A DNA stretch of 64,000 nucleotides. Origin: Gimesia benthica. Its GTDB lineage: Bacteria; Planctomycetota; Planctomycetia; Planctomycetales; Planctomycetaceae. Both the position numbers and the translations under genes were made by a program. The notes beneath the pieces were generated by a model. The model had not been told where the DNA came from, did no database searches, and saw only the letters and a program-made list of their open reading frames with translations. This document shows, in pieces, positions 36,461 through 45,822 of the stretch (positions within the stretch are counted from its first letter, which is position 1; each line of letters opens with the position of its first letter). The stretch spans positions 5,592,001 to 5,656,000 of the forward strand of contig NZ_CP043930.1 of assembly GCF_009720525.1 (NCBI RefSeq), in the 5' to 3' direction.

Positions 36461-36551
36461 TCTCACTGCTTTGCAATCGGGAATTGATCTCTTTTAAAAT
36501 AGTGAGATCTGACTTCCGCGTATCTTTCATTCTCAACTGGGAGCGACCACC

Positions 36552-37412
36552 ATGAGTTTTCGATTTCTGACAGTCTGCTGTCTGCTGATATTCCCCCTGC
36601 TGACCGTGACTGATGTTGCCGATGCAGCCGAGGCCAAGACCCGTATCCTGATGCTCACTCAGAGCAAAGGCTATACCCATGGTTCCGTCAAACGGGGGAA
36701 AGAACAGCTGTCTCCTTCCGAAATCGCGATGATCCAACTCGGGAAGCAGTCGGGCCTGTTCACCGTCGATTGTACCCAGGATGCCGCAGCCGACTTCACG
36801 AAAGAAAATCTGCAGAACTACGACATTGTCATGTTCTACACCACGGGCATACTGCCCATTAAAGAAGAAGACATGCAGTATTTTCTGAATGACTGGCTGA
36901 AGCAGAAGGGCCACGGCTTTATCGGCTTTCACTCAGCCACCGATACCTACAAGTCCTACGAACCCTATTGGGATATGATCGGCGGTTCCTTTAACGGCCA
37001 TCCCTGGAATGCCGGCAATACGGTAACGATCACCGTGCACAACACCGATTTTCCGGCCATGAAGCCCTTCGGCAAAGAATTCCAGATCAAAGATGAAATC
37101 TATCAGTATAAAAACTGGCAGCCGGAAAAAGTGCATGTGCTGATGAGCCTGAATATGGAGAAGTGTAACCCCAAACGTCCCTACCAGGTCCCGGTCGCCT
37201 GGGCCAAGGACTGGGGGCAGGGCAAGGTCTTTGTAAACAACATGGGACACAACCCTTCGACCTGGACCAATCCCGCGTTTCAGGATTCCGTCATCGGCGC
37301 GATCAAATGGATTCGCGGCGATGCACCGGCTGCGGTTCCCGTCAATCCGGAACTGTCAAAACAGGAAGATGCCAAAGCCGCTGCCGCTGTGAAGGCTGCT
37401 GAAAAGAAATAA
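36552..37412 (+). CDS. Secreted ThuA-domain protein
   Basis: A 286-residue protein with signal peptide (about 1-26) and one ThuA (trehalose-utilisation, glutamine-amidotransferase-like) domain: RILMLTQSKGYTHGS, a YDIVMFYTTG strand, GHGFIGFHSATDT in the position of the amidotransferase elbow, and GKVFVNNMGHNPSTW late. The Lys/Ala-rich end is probably disordered. ThuA proteins in planctomycetes commonly sit beside DUF1080 genes in carbohydrate metabolism. The enzymatic role is unproven. The SDR starts 29 bases after it. Confidence 0.9.
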   Translation: MSFRFLTVCCLLIFPLLTVTDVADAAEAKTRILMLTQSKGYTHGSVKRGKEQLSPSEIAMIQLGKQSGLFTVDCTQDAAADFTKENLQNYDIVMFYTTGILPIKEEDMQYFLNDWLKQKGHGFIGFHSATDTYKSYEPYWDMIGGSFNGHPWNAGNTVTITVHNTDFPAMKPFGKEFQIKDEIYQYKNWQPEKVHVLMSLNMEKCNPKRPYQVPVAWAKDWGQGKVFVNNMGHNPSTWTNPAFQDSVIGAIKWIRGDAPAAVPVNPELSKQEDAKAAAAVKAAEKK

Positions 37413-37441
37413 GTGCCATCGGCCAGGGACAGGAAACCGTC

Positions 37442-38125
37442 ATGTCAAAAGTAATCGTCATCACCGGCGTCACCCAGGGACTGGGACGGGCAATGGTGTC
37501 GGAGTTCATCGCAGCTGGTCACACAGTGGCCGGCTGTGGCCGCTCCCCGGATCCACTCGCCGAGTTGTCCGATCAGTTCGGCAAGCCCCATCATTTTACC
37601 GCGCTGGATATCGCCGACGATCAGGCCGTGCAGGCCTGGGCCGATTCGGTCATCGCGGAACTGGGGCCACCCGATCTCTTGCTCAATAACGCGGCGGTCA
37701 TTAATGAGAATGCAGCGCTCTGGGAAATCCCCGCGGCCGACATCGACAGCATTATCGATGTGAACATCAAAGGGACCATTAATACCATTCGTCACTTTGT
37801 CCCCGCGATGCTGCAGTCAGAATCCGGTGTGATCGTGAATTTCAGTTCGGGCTGGGGACGTTCGGCTTCTGGTGAAGTGGCCTCTTACTGTGCCACCAAG
37901 TGGGCCGTGGAAGGTTTGACCCAGTCGCTGGCTCAGGAACTGCCTCCGGGGATGGCTGCCGTCCCGCTGAATCCGGGAATCATCAATACGCGCCTGCTGC
38001 AAAGCTGTTTCGGCTCGCATGCCGACCACTATCCCACTGCGAAAGAATGGGCGGAAGTTGCCGTTCCCTATCTGCTGGGGCTCTCAGCCCGCGATAATGG
38101 TCAGTCTTTGACCGTGCCCGTTTAA
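37442..38125 (+). CDS. Short-chain dehydrogenase/reductase
   Basis: A 227-residue classical SDR. It has the TGVTQGLG cofactor loop (8-15), LLLNNAAV (79-86), catalytic Ser136 (VNFSSGWG), and Tyr149-Lys153 in YCATK. It acts on a carbonyl or alcohol with NAD(P); the substrate is not predictable. It starts 29 bases after the ThuA gene, so probably in that operon. Confidence 0.93.
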   Translation: MSKVIVITGVTQGLGRAMVSEFIAAGHTVAGCGRSPDPLAELSDQFGKPHHFTALDIADDQAVQAWADSVIAELGPPDLLLNNAAVINENAALWEIPAADIDSIIDVNIKGTINTIRHFVPAMLQSESGVIVNFSSGWGRSASGEVASYCATKWAVEGLTQSLAQELPPGMAAVPLNPGIINTRLLQSCFGSHADHYPTAKEWAEVAVPYLLGLSARDNGQSLTVPV

Positions 38126-38242
38126 CTGCTGTCCGCAGCAACCCGGCTGAATGGTAATTCGCCCCCGCTTTGAGTACACTCGGGGAGCGTCTATTTTGAA
38201 CAGCCGTTGATCACCCTCCTGATACGTACCAAGTCACCTGCT

Positions 38243-39688
38243 ATGGCCAAATATTTTAAATATAAGACACCGGAAGATGTTGTTGCCGATTCGGAACGCC
38301 TGGGCTGCCCGATCGAAGCCTCAGATAATTTTAAGGTTCTCTATGAACCGATTCAGATCGGCCATCTGCCGGCGAAAAGCCGACTCGGAATTCAGCCGAT
38401 GGAAGGCTGTGACGGCACCACCGATGGCTTTCCCGATGAACTGACTTACCGTCGCTATCGACGCTTCGGTGCCGGCGGGGCATCGCTCATCTGGGGTGAA
38501 GCGACCGCCATCGGTCCAGAAGCCCGCATGAATCCCCGCCAGTTGATGATCAACGATCAGACCGCACCCGCCCTGGAGAAAATGCTGGCCGGATGTCGTG
38601 AAGCACATGCAGAAGTCTTTGGTTCGGACGCAGGGCAGGTCATCGGTCTGCAACTGACACACTCCGGTCGCTTCAGCTTCGAAAAACCTCTGCTGGCCAC
38701 CCACGATCAGGTACTGGATCCACGCACCGTCGATAAAGGGACCGGTAGGATCGTAGACGACAGTTATCCGTTGTTGTCGGACGACGATCTGAAACGCATC
38801 GAAGACCAGTACGTAGCCGCCGCGAAGCTGGCACAATCCATCGGCGTCGATTTCGTCGATATCAAACAGTGCCATCGCTACCTGCTCTCAGAACTGCTGG
38901 CTGCGAAGAACCGTCCCGGCGAGTATGGGGGATCGCTCGAAAACCGGACCCGCCTGGTTCGTAACGTCATACAACGGATTCGCGAAGAATGTCCCGGGCT
39001 CATAATCGCCACCCGCATGAACGGCTACGACGGCATTCCCTATCAGGGCGCGGGAGACGACTTCATCGGTGAACCCTGCCCGCACGAACTGCCGCTGCAG
39101 ACTGCCTTCGGCACGAACCCCGACGATCACCTTCAGGAAGATCTGACTGAACCACTCGAAGTGGCCCGCCTGCTCAAAGAGTGGGGCATCAGCATGATTA
39201 ATATTTCCAACGGGAATCCCTACGCCAATCCACATATTGTGCGGCCCGCGGAATTTCCTCCGACCGATGGCTATCACGCTCCCGAACATCCCCTGATCGG
39301 TGTGGCCCGGCACTTCCGGATTGCCTCACAGATTCAGGCAGCCGTTCCGGACATTCCGGTGGTGGGCAGTGGTTACAGCTGGTTGCAGGACTTCGCCATG
39401 CATGCTGCTGCGGCGAATGTGGAGCAGGGCAAGATTTCGATTGTCGGCATGGGACGAGCCACACTGTCACAACCGGAGTTTGCAAAGCTGCTGCAGGAAG
39501 AAGGCAAGCTCAAACGCAAAACCGTCTGCCGGACCTTCTCTTATTGCACCAACCTCATGCGTACGAAGGATCATCCACTGGGACAGTATCCCACAGGATG
39601 TCCTCCGTTCGACAAAGAGGTTTACGATCCGCTCTGGAAAGAAGCCAAAGCGAAACTGGAAGCGAAGCAGAAAGCCGCTGAAGAGTAA
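38243..39688 (+). CDS. NADH:flavin oxidoreductase, Old-Yellow-Enzyme family
   Basis: A TIM-barrel FMN enzyme of about 481 residues. Landmarks: [13 protein letters not shown] with [12 protein letters not shown] early, [32 protein letters not shown] (the H-x-Y-L family motif), [10 protein letters not shown], and [15 protein letters not shown] late. The C-terminal cysteines do not form the CxxC-type iron-sulfur motif of 2,4-dienoyl-CoA reductase. ATG 38243 fits where family similarity begins; TTG 38207 is an alternative and neither has a good ribosome-binding site. It ends 1 base before the restored end of the opposing ParA gene. Confidence 0.9.
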   Translation: MAKYFKYKTPEDVVADSERLGCPIEASDNFKVLYEPIQIGHLPAKSRLGIQPMEGCDGTTDGFPDELTYRRYRRFGAGGASLIWGEATAIGPEARMNPRQLMINDQTAPALEKMLAGCREAHAEVFGSDAGQVIGLQLTHSGRFSFEKPLLATHDQVLDPRTVDKGTGRIVDDSYPLLSDDDLKRIEDQYVAAAKLAQSIGVDFVDIKQCHRYLLSELLAAKNRPGEYGGSLENRTRLVRNVIQRIREECPGLIIATRMNGYDGIPYQGAGDDFIGEPCPHELPLQTAFGTNPDDHLQEDLTEPLEVARLLKEWGISMINISNGNPYANPHIVRPAEFPPTDGYHAPEHPLIGVARHFRIASQIQAAVPDIPVVGSGYSWLQDFAMHAAAANVEQGKISIVGMGRATLSQPEFAKLLQEEGKLKRKTVCRTFSYCTNLMRTKDHPLGQYPTGCPPFDKEVYDPLWKEAKAKLEAKQKAAEE

Positions 39689-40512
39689 TCAGGCGGCCTG
39701 CTGAATCGGAGCCTGTTCGGCCTGTTCGTCGGCGATGATCTCTTCGACCAGACCGGCGTAATCCTTGGCCCCGGACAGGAACTGGAGTAATCAAATACCG
39801 ACTGTCCATAACTGGGCGCTTCGGCCAGCTTGATGTTGCGGCGAATCCGGCTCTGAAAAATTTTGGCGTTGGCCCAGGGCGCTTCGGGATCGCTTTCGCT
39901 GAGGAAGGCACACAGGTCGTCGGTCACGTCAGCCGCCAGTCTGGTTCCGGTTTCATACAGACACAGGACTACACCTGAAACCTTCAGGTTCCGGTTCAGG
40001 CGACGCCGTACCAGGGCCGTTGTCTCGAACAGCTTGGAAAGACCCTGCAACGCGAAGAAGTGCGGCTGCAGCGGAATGATCACTTCACTAGCGGCCGTCA
40101 AAGCGTTAATCGTCAGTACGCCCAGTGAAGGCGGACAGTCCATGATGAGGTAATCAAACGGTTCGGTCTCTGCCATTTTCTGAATGGCCTGACGCAAGAC
40201 GATTTCCCGGTCTTCGGCATCGACCAGTTCCAGCTCTGTGGCGGCCAGATCGAGTGTCGCTGGCACGACCCACAAGTTTTTCGCGACCAGCTGTCGTGTT
40301 TCAGCCAGCGTTTTGAACCCGGAAAATACATCATAGGCGGTCGGCACATTTCCGAATGGCTCAATACCCAGGTGTAACGAGGCGTGACCCTGCGGATCGA
40401 GGTCAACCAGGCAGACCTTTTTTCCCTGCATTGCCAGGCCGGCAGCCATGTTCACACTGGATGTGGTTTTGCCGACGCCCCCTTTTTGATTCATGATGGC
40501 TATGATACGCAT
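39622..40512 (-). CDS. ParA/Soj-family ATPase with C-terminal frameshift
   Basis: A ParA ATPase with deviant Walker [11 protein letters not shown] near residue 10, [11 protein letters not shown], a [12 protein letters not shown]alker B region and [10 protein letters not shown] near the end. After [11 protein letters not shown] the literal frame continues with unrelated sequence into the oxidoreductase. One more G in the GGGG run (minus strand, 39772-39769) would restore [18 protein letters not shown] and a TGA at 39691-39689, exactly abutting the neighbour. The gene as written is thus frameshifted by one base in a homopolymer; sequencing error or real mutation cannot be told apart. No parB is adjacent. 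It is preceded by minus-strand metW. Confidence 0.85.
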   Translation of the reverse strand: MRIIAIMNQKGGVGKTTSSVNMAAGLAMQGKKVCLVDLDPQGHASLHLGIEPFGNVPTAYDVFSGFKTLAETRQLVAKNLWVVPATLDLAATELELVDAEDREIVLRQAIQKMAETEPFDYLIMDCPPSLGVLTINALTAASEVIIPLQPHFFALQGLSKLFETTALVRRRLNRNLKVSGVVLCLYETGTRLAADVTDDLCAFLSESDPEAPWANAKIFQSRIRRNIKLAEAPSYGQSVFDYSSSCPGPRITPVWSKRSSPTNRPNRLRFSRPPDYSSAAFCFASSFALASFQSGS

Positions 40513-40758
40513 CGGGAGTCCCTTCCCTCTTTCTCTTTAAAAAACGAGTCGCTGAATTTGTCTCAAGTGGTGATATTACATCACGTTAGGGAGACATGGT
40601 TTATACCGGCTCCCTGTGGCCTGTTCTCTGCTCAGGCCAGAAGGTGGGGCAGTATATCGCGTTTTAGGATTCAGGGAAACAGGAATTCCTGCCCTGAATC
40701 AGAGCCTGAAACGGGAAGTCTGTTCCCCGTCTGGAGATCCGCTGACCGGGGAATGCCC

Positions 40759-41436
40759 TCAGAAGGTCAGGGGGGTAGCAGGTTTGGCCGGGGCGTGCTC
40801 TGCGGTCTGTTCCTGACGCTGGAGCACGTACAGAATCTGCTGGGCCCGCAAGTTGGCCAGCCAGGCTTTTTCCACCGCGCGATGCTTGATGATCGGAATT
40901 TCTTTGAGGATTTCGATTCCCAGGATTCGCATCAGATCCTGAAAGTCGTGCATCGACATCAGATGCAGGTTAGGGGTGTTGTACCATTCATAAGGCAGCA
41001 CTTCCGTCACCGGAGCCCGCCCCTGTTTCAAGACCTGCAGACGGATACGCCAGTTTCCGAAATTGGGAACTACGACCAGAGCCTGGTGAGCAACGCGGAC
41101 CATTTCTTCCAGCAGCTGTTTGGGGTGCAGAACCTGTTGCAGTGTCTGACTCAAAACGACGTAGTCAAACGCCAGGTCCGGAATGTCGTGCAGACCTTCA
41201 TCGAGGTCAGCCTGGATGACCGGTACACCCCGAGCAATCGCACCATGATGCTGCGTGATATCGATTTCCATACCCAGGACCGAAGCATCGCGTTCATCGC
41301 GGAGTCGAGCCAGCAACCGCCCATCACCACATCCGAGGTCCAGCACACGACTGCCCGGCTGAATCTGCTCCATCAGCAGCTTATCAGTCACGTCCAGCGA
41401 CGGGTCCTCCATACAGTATCGATGTTGTGCGCACAT
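40759..41436 (-). CDS. metW: MetW methyltransferase-fold protein
   Basis: A 225-residue class I methyltransferase-fold protein with VLDLGCGDGRLLARL for cofactor binding, DYVVLSQTLQQVLHPKQLLEEM, VVVPNFGNWRIR and EWYNTPNLHLMS, the run that marks MetW. MetW works with MetX in homoserine acylation for methionine synthesis; its exact reaction is unsettled. It lies 62 bases downstream of metX on the same strand, the usual metXW pairing. Confidence 0.95.
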   Translation of the reverse strand: MCAQHRYCMEDPSLDVTDKLLMEQIQPGSRVLDLGCGDGRLLARLRDERDASVLGMEIDITQHHGAIARGVPVIQADLDEGLHDIPDLAFDYVVLSQTLQQVLHPKQLLEEMVRVAHQALVVVPNFGNWRIRLQVLKQGRAPVTEVLPYEWYNTPNLHLMSMHDFQDLMRILGIEILKEIPIIKHRAVEKAWLANLRAQQILYVLQRQEQTAEHAPAKPATPLTF

Positions 41437-41498
41437 GGTATTGTTTTACTCTTATGTATTCTGATCTCTACGCTTGCAGAGATAGTTCACTTTAGCGA

Positions 41499-42695
41499 TC
41501 AGCTCTGTTTCTCCGCCAGTCTCGATTCGTAGGCTTGTGCCAGGAAGGGAGTGATCAGTTTCTGCAGTTGTTCGATTTCAATCAAAAAGGAATCATGGCC
41601 GAAGGGGCTTTTGAGTTCAATAAATGAGACGTGCTTGCCACATTCGATTAACGCCCTGACGATTTCCTTACTCTGTGTTGTGGTAAACAGCCAGTCGGAA
41701 TCATACGAGGCGATCAGGAACCGGGCATTGGTCCGTCCCAGAGCTTTGGTCAGCGATCCGTGTTGCGACACCAGGTCGAAATAATCCATGGCCCGTGTGA
41801 GGTAGAGATAGCTGTTCGCATCGAAGCGCTCGACGAACCGTTTTCCCTGGTAGTGCAGGTAGCTTTCCACCTGGAATTCCACCTCAGGCAGCATTTCGTA
41901 GGTGAATGTATCGTGGTCCTGCAGACGTCGGCCGAATTTCATTTCGATTGACTGGTCTGACAGGTAGGTGATATGAGCGATCATGCGGGCCAGGGCCAGA
42001 CCGTAACGCGGGCCAGCCCCCCGTTCGTATTCGCCATCTTTGAATTCGGGGTCTGTCTTGATGGCCCGTCGACCGACGGCATTGAACGCAATTCCCTGGG
42101 CGGAGAGCTGTGCCGCGGATGCCAGGCAGATCGCACTCCGCAGCTGATCTGGAAAGCGGGCCGCCCATTCCAGTACCTGCATGCCTCCCAGGCTGCCCCC
42201 GATCACAGCCAGTAACTGGTCGATTCCCAGCTGTCGGGTCAGAGCCGCATGGACTTCGACAATATCCCCCACGGTGATGAAGGGGAAGTTCAGGCGATAA
42301 GGCTGATTGGTTTCCGGATTGATACTTCCGGGCCCTGTGGTTCCCATGCAGCCACCCAGGACGTTGGCACAGATTACAAAATACTTATCGGTGTCCAGGG
42401 TCCGACCGGGGCCGATCAGTTCGTCCCACCAGCCCGGTTTGGCTTTTTCATCATCGTCTTCGTAATAACCGGCGGCATGCGCATCGCCTGTGAGAGCGTG
42501 ACAGATGAAAATGGCGTTGTCTTTTTCAGGACTCAGGGTGCCATACGTTTCATAGGCAACCTGTATCGGACCCAGTTCGCCACCCCCTGCCAGCTTGAGC
42601 CAGTCGGGGGGCATAAACAGCGTCGCAAGTCGGGTCTGAACCAGACCGACTCCTGAATGCTGGCGGGTTTCTGAAAGTTCCTGTTGCGTAGCCAT
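41499..42695 (-). CDS. metX: Homoserine O-acyltransferase MetX
   Basis: An alpha/beta-hydrolase acyltransferase of 398 residues that activates homoserine for methionine synthesis. Landmarks: LTGDAHAAG (68-76), NVLGGCMGTTGP (111-122), nucleophile Ser168 in VIGGSLGGMQ, SYDSDWLFTT and late GHDSFLIEIEQL with the catalytic His. Whether the donor is acetyl- or succinyl-CoA is not decided by the sequence, but acetyl is the default for this group. The start ATG 42695 has no strong ribosome-binding site. It is the first gene of metX-metW. Confidence 0.95.
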   Translation of the reverse strand: MATQQELSETRQHSGVGLVQTRLATLFMPPDWLKLAGGGELGPIQVAYETYGTLSPEKDNAIFICHALTGDAHAAGYYEDDDEKAKPGWWDELIGPGRTLDTDKYFVICANVLGGCMGTTGPGSINPETNQPYRLNFPFITVGDIVEVHAALTRQLGIDQLLAVIGGSLGGMQVLEWAARFPDQLRSAICLASAAQLSAQGIAFNAVGRRAIKTDPEFKDGEYERGAGPRYGLALARMIAHITYLSDQSIEMKFGRRLQDHDTFTYEMLPEVEFQVESYLHYQGKRFVERFDANSYLYLTRAMDYFDLVSQHGSLTKALGRTNARFLIASYDSDWLFTTTQSKEIVRALIECGKHVSFIELKSPFGHDSFLIEIEQLQKLITPFLAQAYESRLAEKQS

Positions 42696-43000
42696 GGAAA
42701 GTGATATTTCTCAGTAGTCCTGCAAAAAGACCAGGCACGAATCTTATCCAGAGAAACGGCCGTGGTTTAGAGGCAGACCCGGCTGCTCGTTCAGGAGCGA
42801 AAGCCGGCTATGATTTCTTGATATTTGCTCTGCAGAGTGCACCAGTATACCGCAGCAGGTGTGGAATTTCGACACGTTGCGGCAGTAATACAGGTGGATC
42901 TCTCTGCATTTTAAGGCTGGTTTTACTGAAAGTCTGTTTTTTCCGCGGATTCCGCAAAATTTGGATTTCCGCGCCATTCTCGGAGTCACTGATCTGATCT
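42696..43000 (-). promoter_or_regulatory. metX leader region
   Basis: These 305 bases upstream of metX are non-coding. On the minus strand a TATACT (42849-42844) could be a -10 element, about 150 bases before metX, without a good -35. I looked for a SAM-type riboswitch pattern in the leader and did not find a recognisable one. Confidence 0.35.
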
Positions 43001-44824
43001 TCAGTCAGTCTGGTCGGCCAGCTCCAGAAAACGATCCACGCGGCGATCGATAATATCGATACTTTTGTTCCAGAATTCGGCCTGACTCAGGTCGTAACCA
43101 AATGTCCCGGCCACCGCGTCTTCAGTCAGTTGACAGCCGGTAGCAATCAGAAGTTCACGATATTTATCCGCGAACTCGCTCTGATCCTCGAACGTATCTG
43201 CCAGAGCATAGATCCCCAGTGAGAGCAGATAACCAAACGTGTACGGGAAGTTATAAAACGGTAATTCGCTGATGTAAAAATGCAGTTTGGAGATCCAGAA
43301 GCTGGGATTCCAGCCGGAGTCGTCCAGGGCATTCATGTACGCTTCCTGCTGCGCTGCGAGCATGAGTTCCGAAAAGCGTTCCGGAGTCAATTCCCCTGAG
43401 GCACGTTCCTGATGAAAACGGTCTTCAAACAGGAAGCGGGTATGGATATTCATCATGAAGGCGACAGAGTCTCCCAGCATGCCATCCAGAATCTGCAGCT
43501 CTTCGTCGCGGGTTTTGGCCGCTTTCAACCGTTGCTCACCCAAAACTGCTTCCGCGAAGGTAGACGCTGTCTCGGCCAGGTTCATCGGGTAATCACTTAA
43601 TACGAACGGTGCGTCTTTCAGCACGTAGGAATGATAGGCGTGTCCCAGTTCGTGCGCCAGCGTCGACATGCTGTCAGCTGAGTTGGTGAAGGTCATGAAA
43701 ATACGAGACTGCTTTTGCAGAGGCAGAGTTGTGCAGAAGCCTCCCTGACGTTTGCCGGCTCGATTTTCCGCTTCGATCCAGCGCTCGCGGAGAGACCGTT
43801 CCGCGAAGTCTCGCAGATCGGAACTGAACTCGGCGAACGAGTTGACCGTCAATTCGCAGGCGCGGTCGTAGGTCAGCTCGGCTGATTCCGCCCCGGCCAG
43901 GGGCAACGGTGCATTCAGGTCATACCAGCAGAGTCGAGGCAGTCCCAGCAGCTCCGCTTTCTTTTCCAGGAAGCGCACCAGCTTCTGTTTCCGCTCGGAG
44001 ATCACAGACCACATGGTATCCAGTGTGCTCCGCTGCATGCGATTGTAAATCAACGGTGCATCCAGGTGGTCGGTGACTGGCAGTCGTTTGTAGAGCGTCA
44101 GTCGCGTGCCCGAAAGGTGATTCAACGCATCGGCGCAGGAATCAGCAATCGTGTCCCAGGCTTTGTTTGCAGCATAGAAGTTATTTTCACGGATTGAACG
44201 TTGCGGAGAATCGAACTGCACCTGTCCCGGAGACCGTTCTACCAGTTCCCCTTTTTCCATGAGCTGGATTTTCAGATCCCCGGAGAGGCGATCGTAAAGC
44301 CGTCCCCAGGCGTGTAAACCGTCGACGGCCAGTTCGGAAGCCAGAATTTCCTGCTCCTTGGGAAGTCGCAGGGTCGCACCCCGCTTAGACTCTTCCAGGA
44401 AGAAACGAATTTCCTGCAGACGGGGTTCCTGTTCGCAGAACTGTTGAATGGTTTCCGCGGAAAGTTCGCGGAGTGTCAGTTGCAGCTGTGTTTCGATGTT
44501 CTCGCGCAGCGGACGAATACTGGCCAGCCGCCCCATCAGCACCTGGTACTGTTTGTTATGAGCATCCTCGGCACAACAGCATTCGAGAAACGCGAACAGC
44601 CCCGAAAGCTCTGCAGTCGCAGCCTGATAGTCTGTCAGAAAATCGGCCCACAGTGCTGCGTCCTGCTCTGGATTCCCGGCATCAGCCAGCTGCGCCACAC
44701 GTTCCACCAGGGTTTCCAGTGCACTTTTGCAATCTTGCAGAATCGCGGTGAACTCGGGTTGCGCAGGATTGGGATAGAGCGAGTCCAGTTCCCAGGTCAG
44801 CGGATAGGAGGCAGTATCAGTCAT
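43001..44824 (-). CDS. pepF: Oligoendopeptidase F (M3 family)
   Basis: A cytoplasmic zinc metallopeptidase of 607 residues that cleaves short peptides. The active site is HELGH at 391-395, preceded by STLA, with the third ligand in the conserved region after NLAETASTFAEAV. Other M3B marks are GGFCTTLPLQKQSRIFMTF and the C-terminal LPFYNFPYTFGYLLSLG. The ATG at 44824 is preferred over a TTG at 44863 because family similarity starts just after it (SYPLTWELDSLYP). Transcribed alone. Confidence 0.94.
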   Translation of the reverse strand: MTDTASYPLTWELDSLYPNPAQPEFTAILQDCKSALETLVERVAQLADAGNPEQDAALWADFLTDYQAATAELSGLFAFLECCCAEDAHNKQYQVLMGRLASIRPLRENIETQLQLTLRELSAETIQQFCEQEPRLQEIRFFLEESKRGATLRLPKEQEILASELAVDGLHAWGRLYDRLSGDLKIQLMEKGELVERSPGQVQFDSPQRSIRENNFYAANKAWDTIADSCADALNHLSGTRLTLYKRLPVTDHLDAPLIYNRMQRSTLDTMWSVISERKQKLVRFLEKKAELLGLPRLCWYDLNAPLPLAGAESAELTYDRACELTVNSFAEFSSDLRDFAERSLRERWIEAENRAGKRQGGFCTTLPLQKQSRIFMTFTNSADSMSTLAHELGHAYHSYVLKDAPFVLSDYPMNLAETASTFAEAVLGEQRLKAAKTRDEELQILDGMLGDSVAFMMNIHTRFLFEDRFHQERASGELTPERFSELMLAAQQEAYMNALDDSGWNPSFWISKLHFYISELPFYNFPYTFGYLLSLGIYALADTFEDQSEFADKYRELLIATGCQLTEDAVAGTFGYDLSQAEFWNKSIDIIDRRVDRFLELADQTD

Positions 44825-45030
44825 GATGAGGGATCCCGAAATAAAGGGTGTGTCGGTTATCAATTCGTTGAATGTATGAGATCGAGAGTAAATCCGTCAA
44901 TTATGCAGCCGGAATTTGCTGGCCTTTGGTATGAGAGAAATCTTCCCACAGTAGACTCCCCTCTGTGGTATAATTACTGATAGGAGACGTCCACATTGAT
45001 TTACTGACAGGAAGCCAGAAAGACGTTCAA

Positions 45031-45822
45031 GTGAAATACGACAGCCCGACGATCCTGATGTGTCCCCCTGATTATTACGGGATCGAATACGAGATCAATC
45101 CCTGGATGAGCCGCAGTCAGCAGAGCAATCTGGAAGTGGCCCGCCAGCAGTGGGAGTCATTGTACGCACTGCTCCAGAAACTAAACGCCCGGATTGAATT
45201 GATGACGCCCGTTAAGGGGCTGCCCGATCTCGTGTTTACTGCGAATGCCGGACTGATCTGGCACAATCGCGTGTTTCTCTCACTGTTTCGGCACCAGGCC
45301 CGCCAGGGGGAAACCCCCGTTGATCAACAGTGGTTCGAGCAGGCAGGCTTTGAAACGATCGAGATGCCCGAAGAATTTTTCTTCGAAGGAGCTGGGGACG
45401 CTCTGTTCTGTGGCGATACCCTGTTTGCGGGTTACCTGATTCGCAGCGATGTGAAAGCCCTGCAGTGGGTCGCTGCCGAGATGAAGTGTCGGGTGATTCC
45501 CCTGCAGCTGGTCGATGAGTTTTACTACCATCTCGATACCTGTTTCTGTCCCTTGAGCAAAACAGAGGCGATTTATTATCCGCCCGCATTCGACAGTTAT
45601 GGACAGCAGGCCTTAGAGGAGCATATCCCTGATCTGATTCCCGTGGTGGATGAAGAAGCGCAGCGGTTCGCCTGTAACGCGGTCGTGATTGGCAAGTCGG
45701 TCGCTTTGAATACGGGCTGCCCGCAGCTCGAACAGACCCTCCGGGAACGCGGTTATGAACCGCACAGCACCCCCTGGATGAATTCATCAAAGCGGGGGGC
45801 TCAGCCAAGTGTCTCACATTAA
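45031..45822 (+). CDS. DDAH/amidinotransferase-like protein, frameshifted at the 3' end
   Basis: A guanidino-modifying enzyme of the dimethylargininase/amidinotransferase fold, 263 residues as written. Family blocks: MCPPDYYGIEYEINPWM, PDLVFTANAGLI, EEFFFEGAGDALF and the YYHLDTCFCPL block with the catalytic His. As written it ends abnormally after HSTPWMNSS. One more C in the run of five at 45770-45774 would give DEFIKAGGSAKCLTLRL and a stop at 45855-45857, which includes the catalytic cysteine that is otherwise missing. So the literal reading lacks its nucleophile. Sequencing error or real mutation is undecided. GTG start at 45031. Confidence 0.85.
   Translation: MKYDSPTILMCPPDYYGIEYEINPWMSRSQQSNLEVARQQWESLYALLQKLNARIELMTPVKGLPDLVFTANAGLIWHNRVFLSLFRHQARQGETPVDQQWFEQAGFETIEMPEEFFFEGAGDALFCGDTLFAGYLIRSDVKALQWVAAEMKCRVIPLQLVDEFYYHLDTCFCPLSKTEAIYYPPAFDSYGQQALEEHIPDLIPVVDEEAQRFACNAVVIGKSVALNTGCPQLEQTLRERGYEPHSTPWMNSSKRGAQPSVSH

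Noticed and set aside
40384-41532. A 382-codon plus-strand open frame
   Set aside because: It spans three unrelated minus-strand genes (parA, metW and the end of metX) antisense, and no family fits.
42696-43000. SAM riboswitch in the metX leader
   Set aside because: Searched by eye for SAM-I, SAM-II and SAH patterns on the minus strand; none was recognisable.
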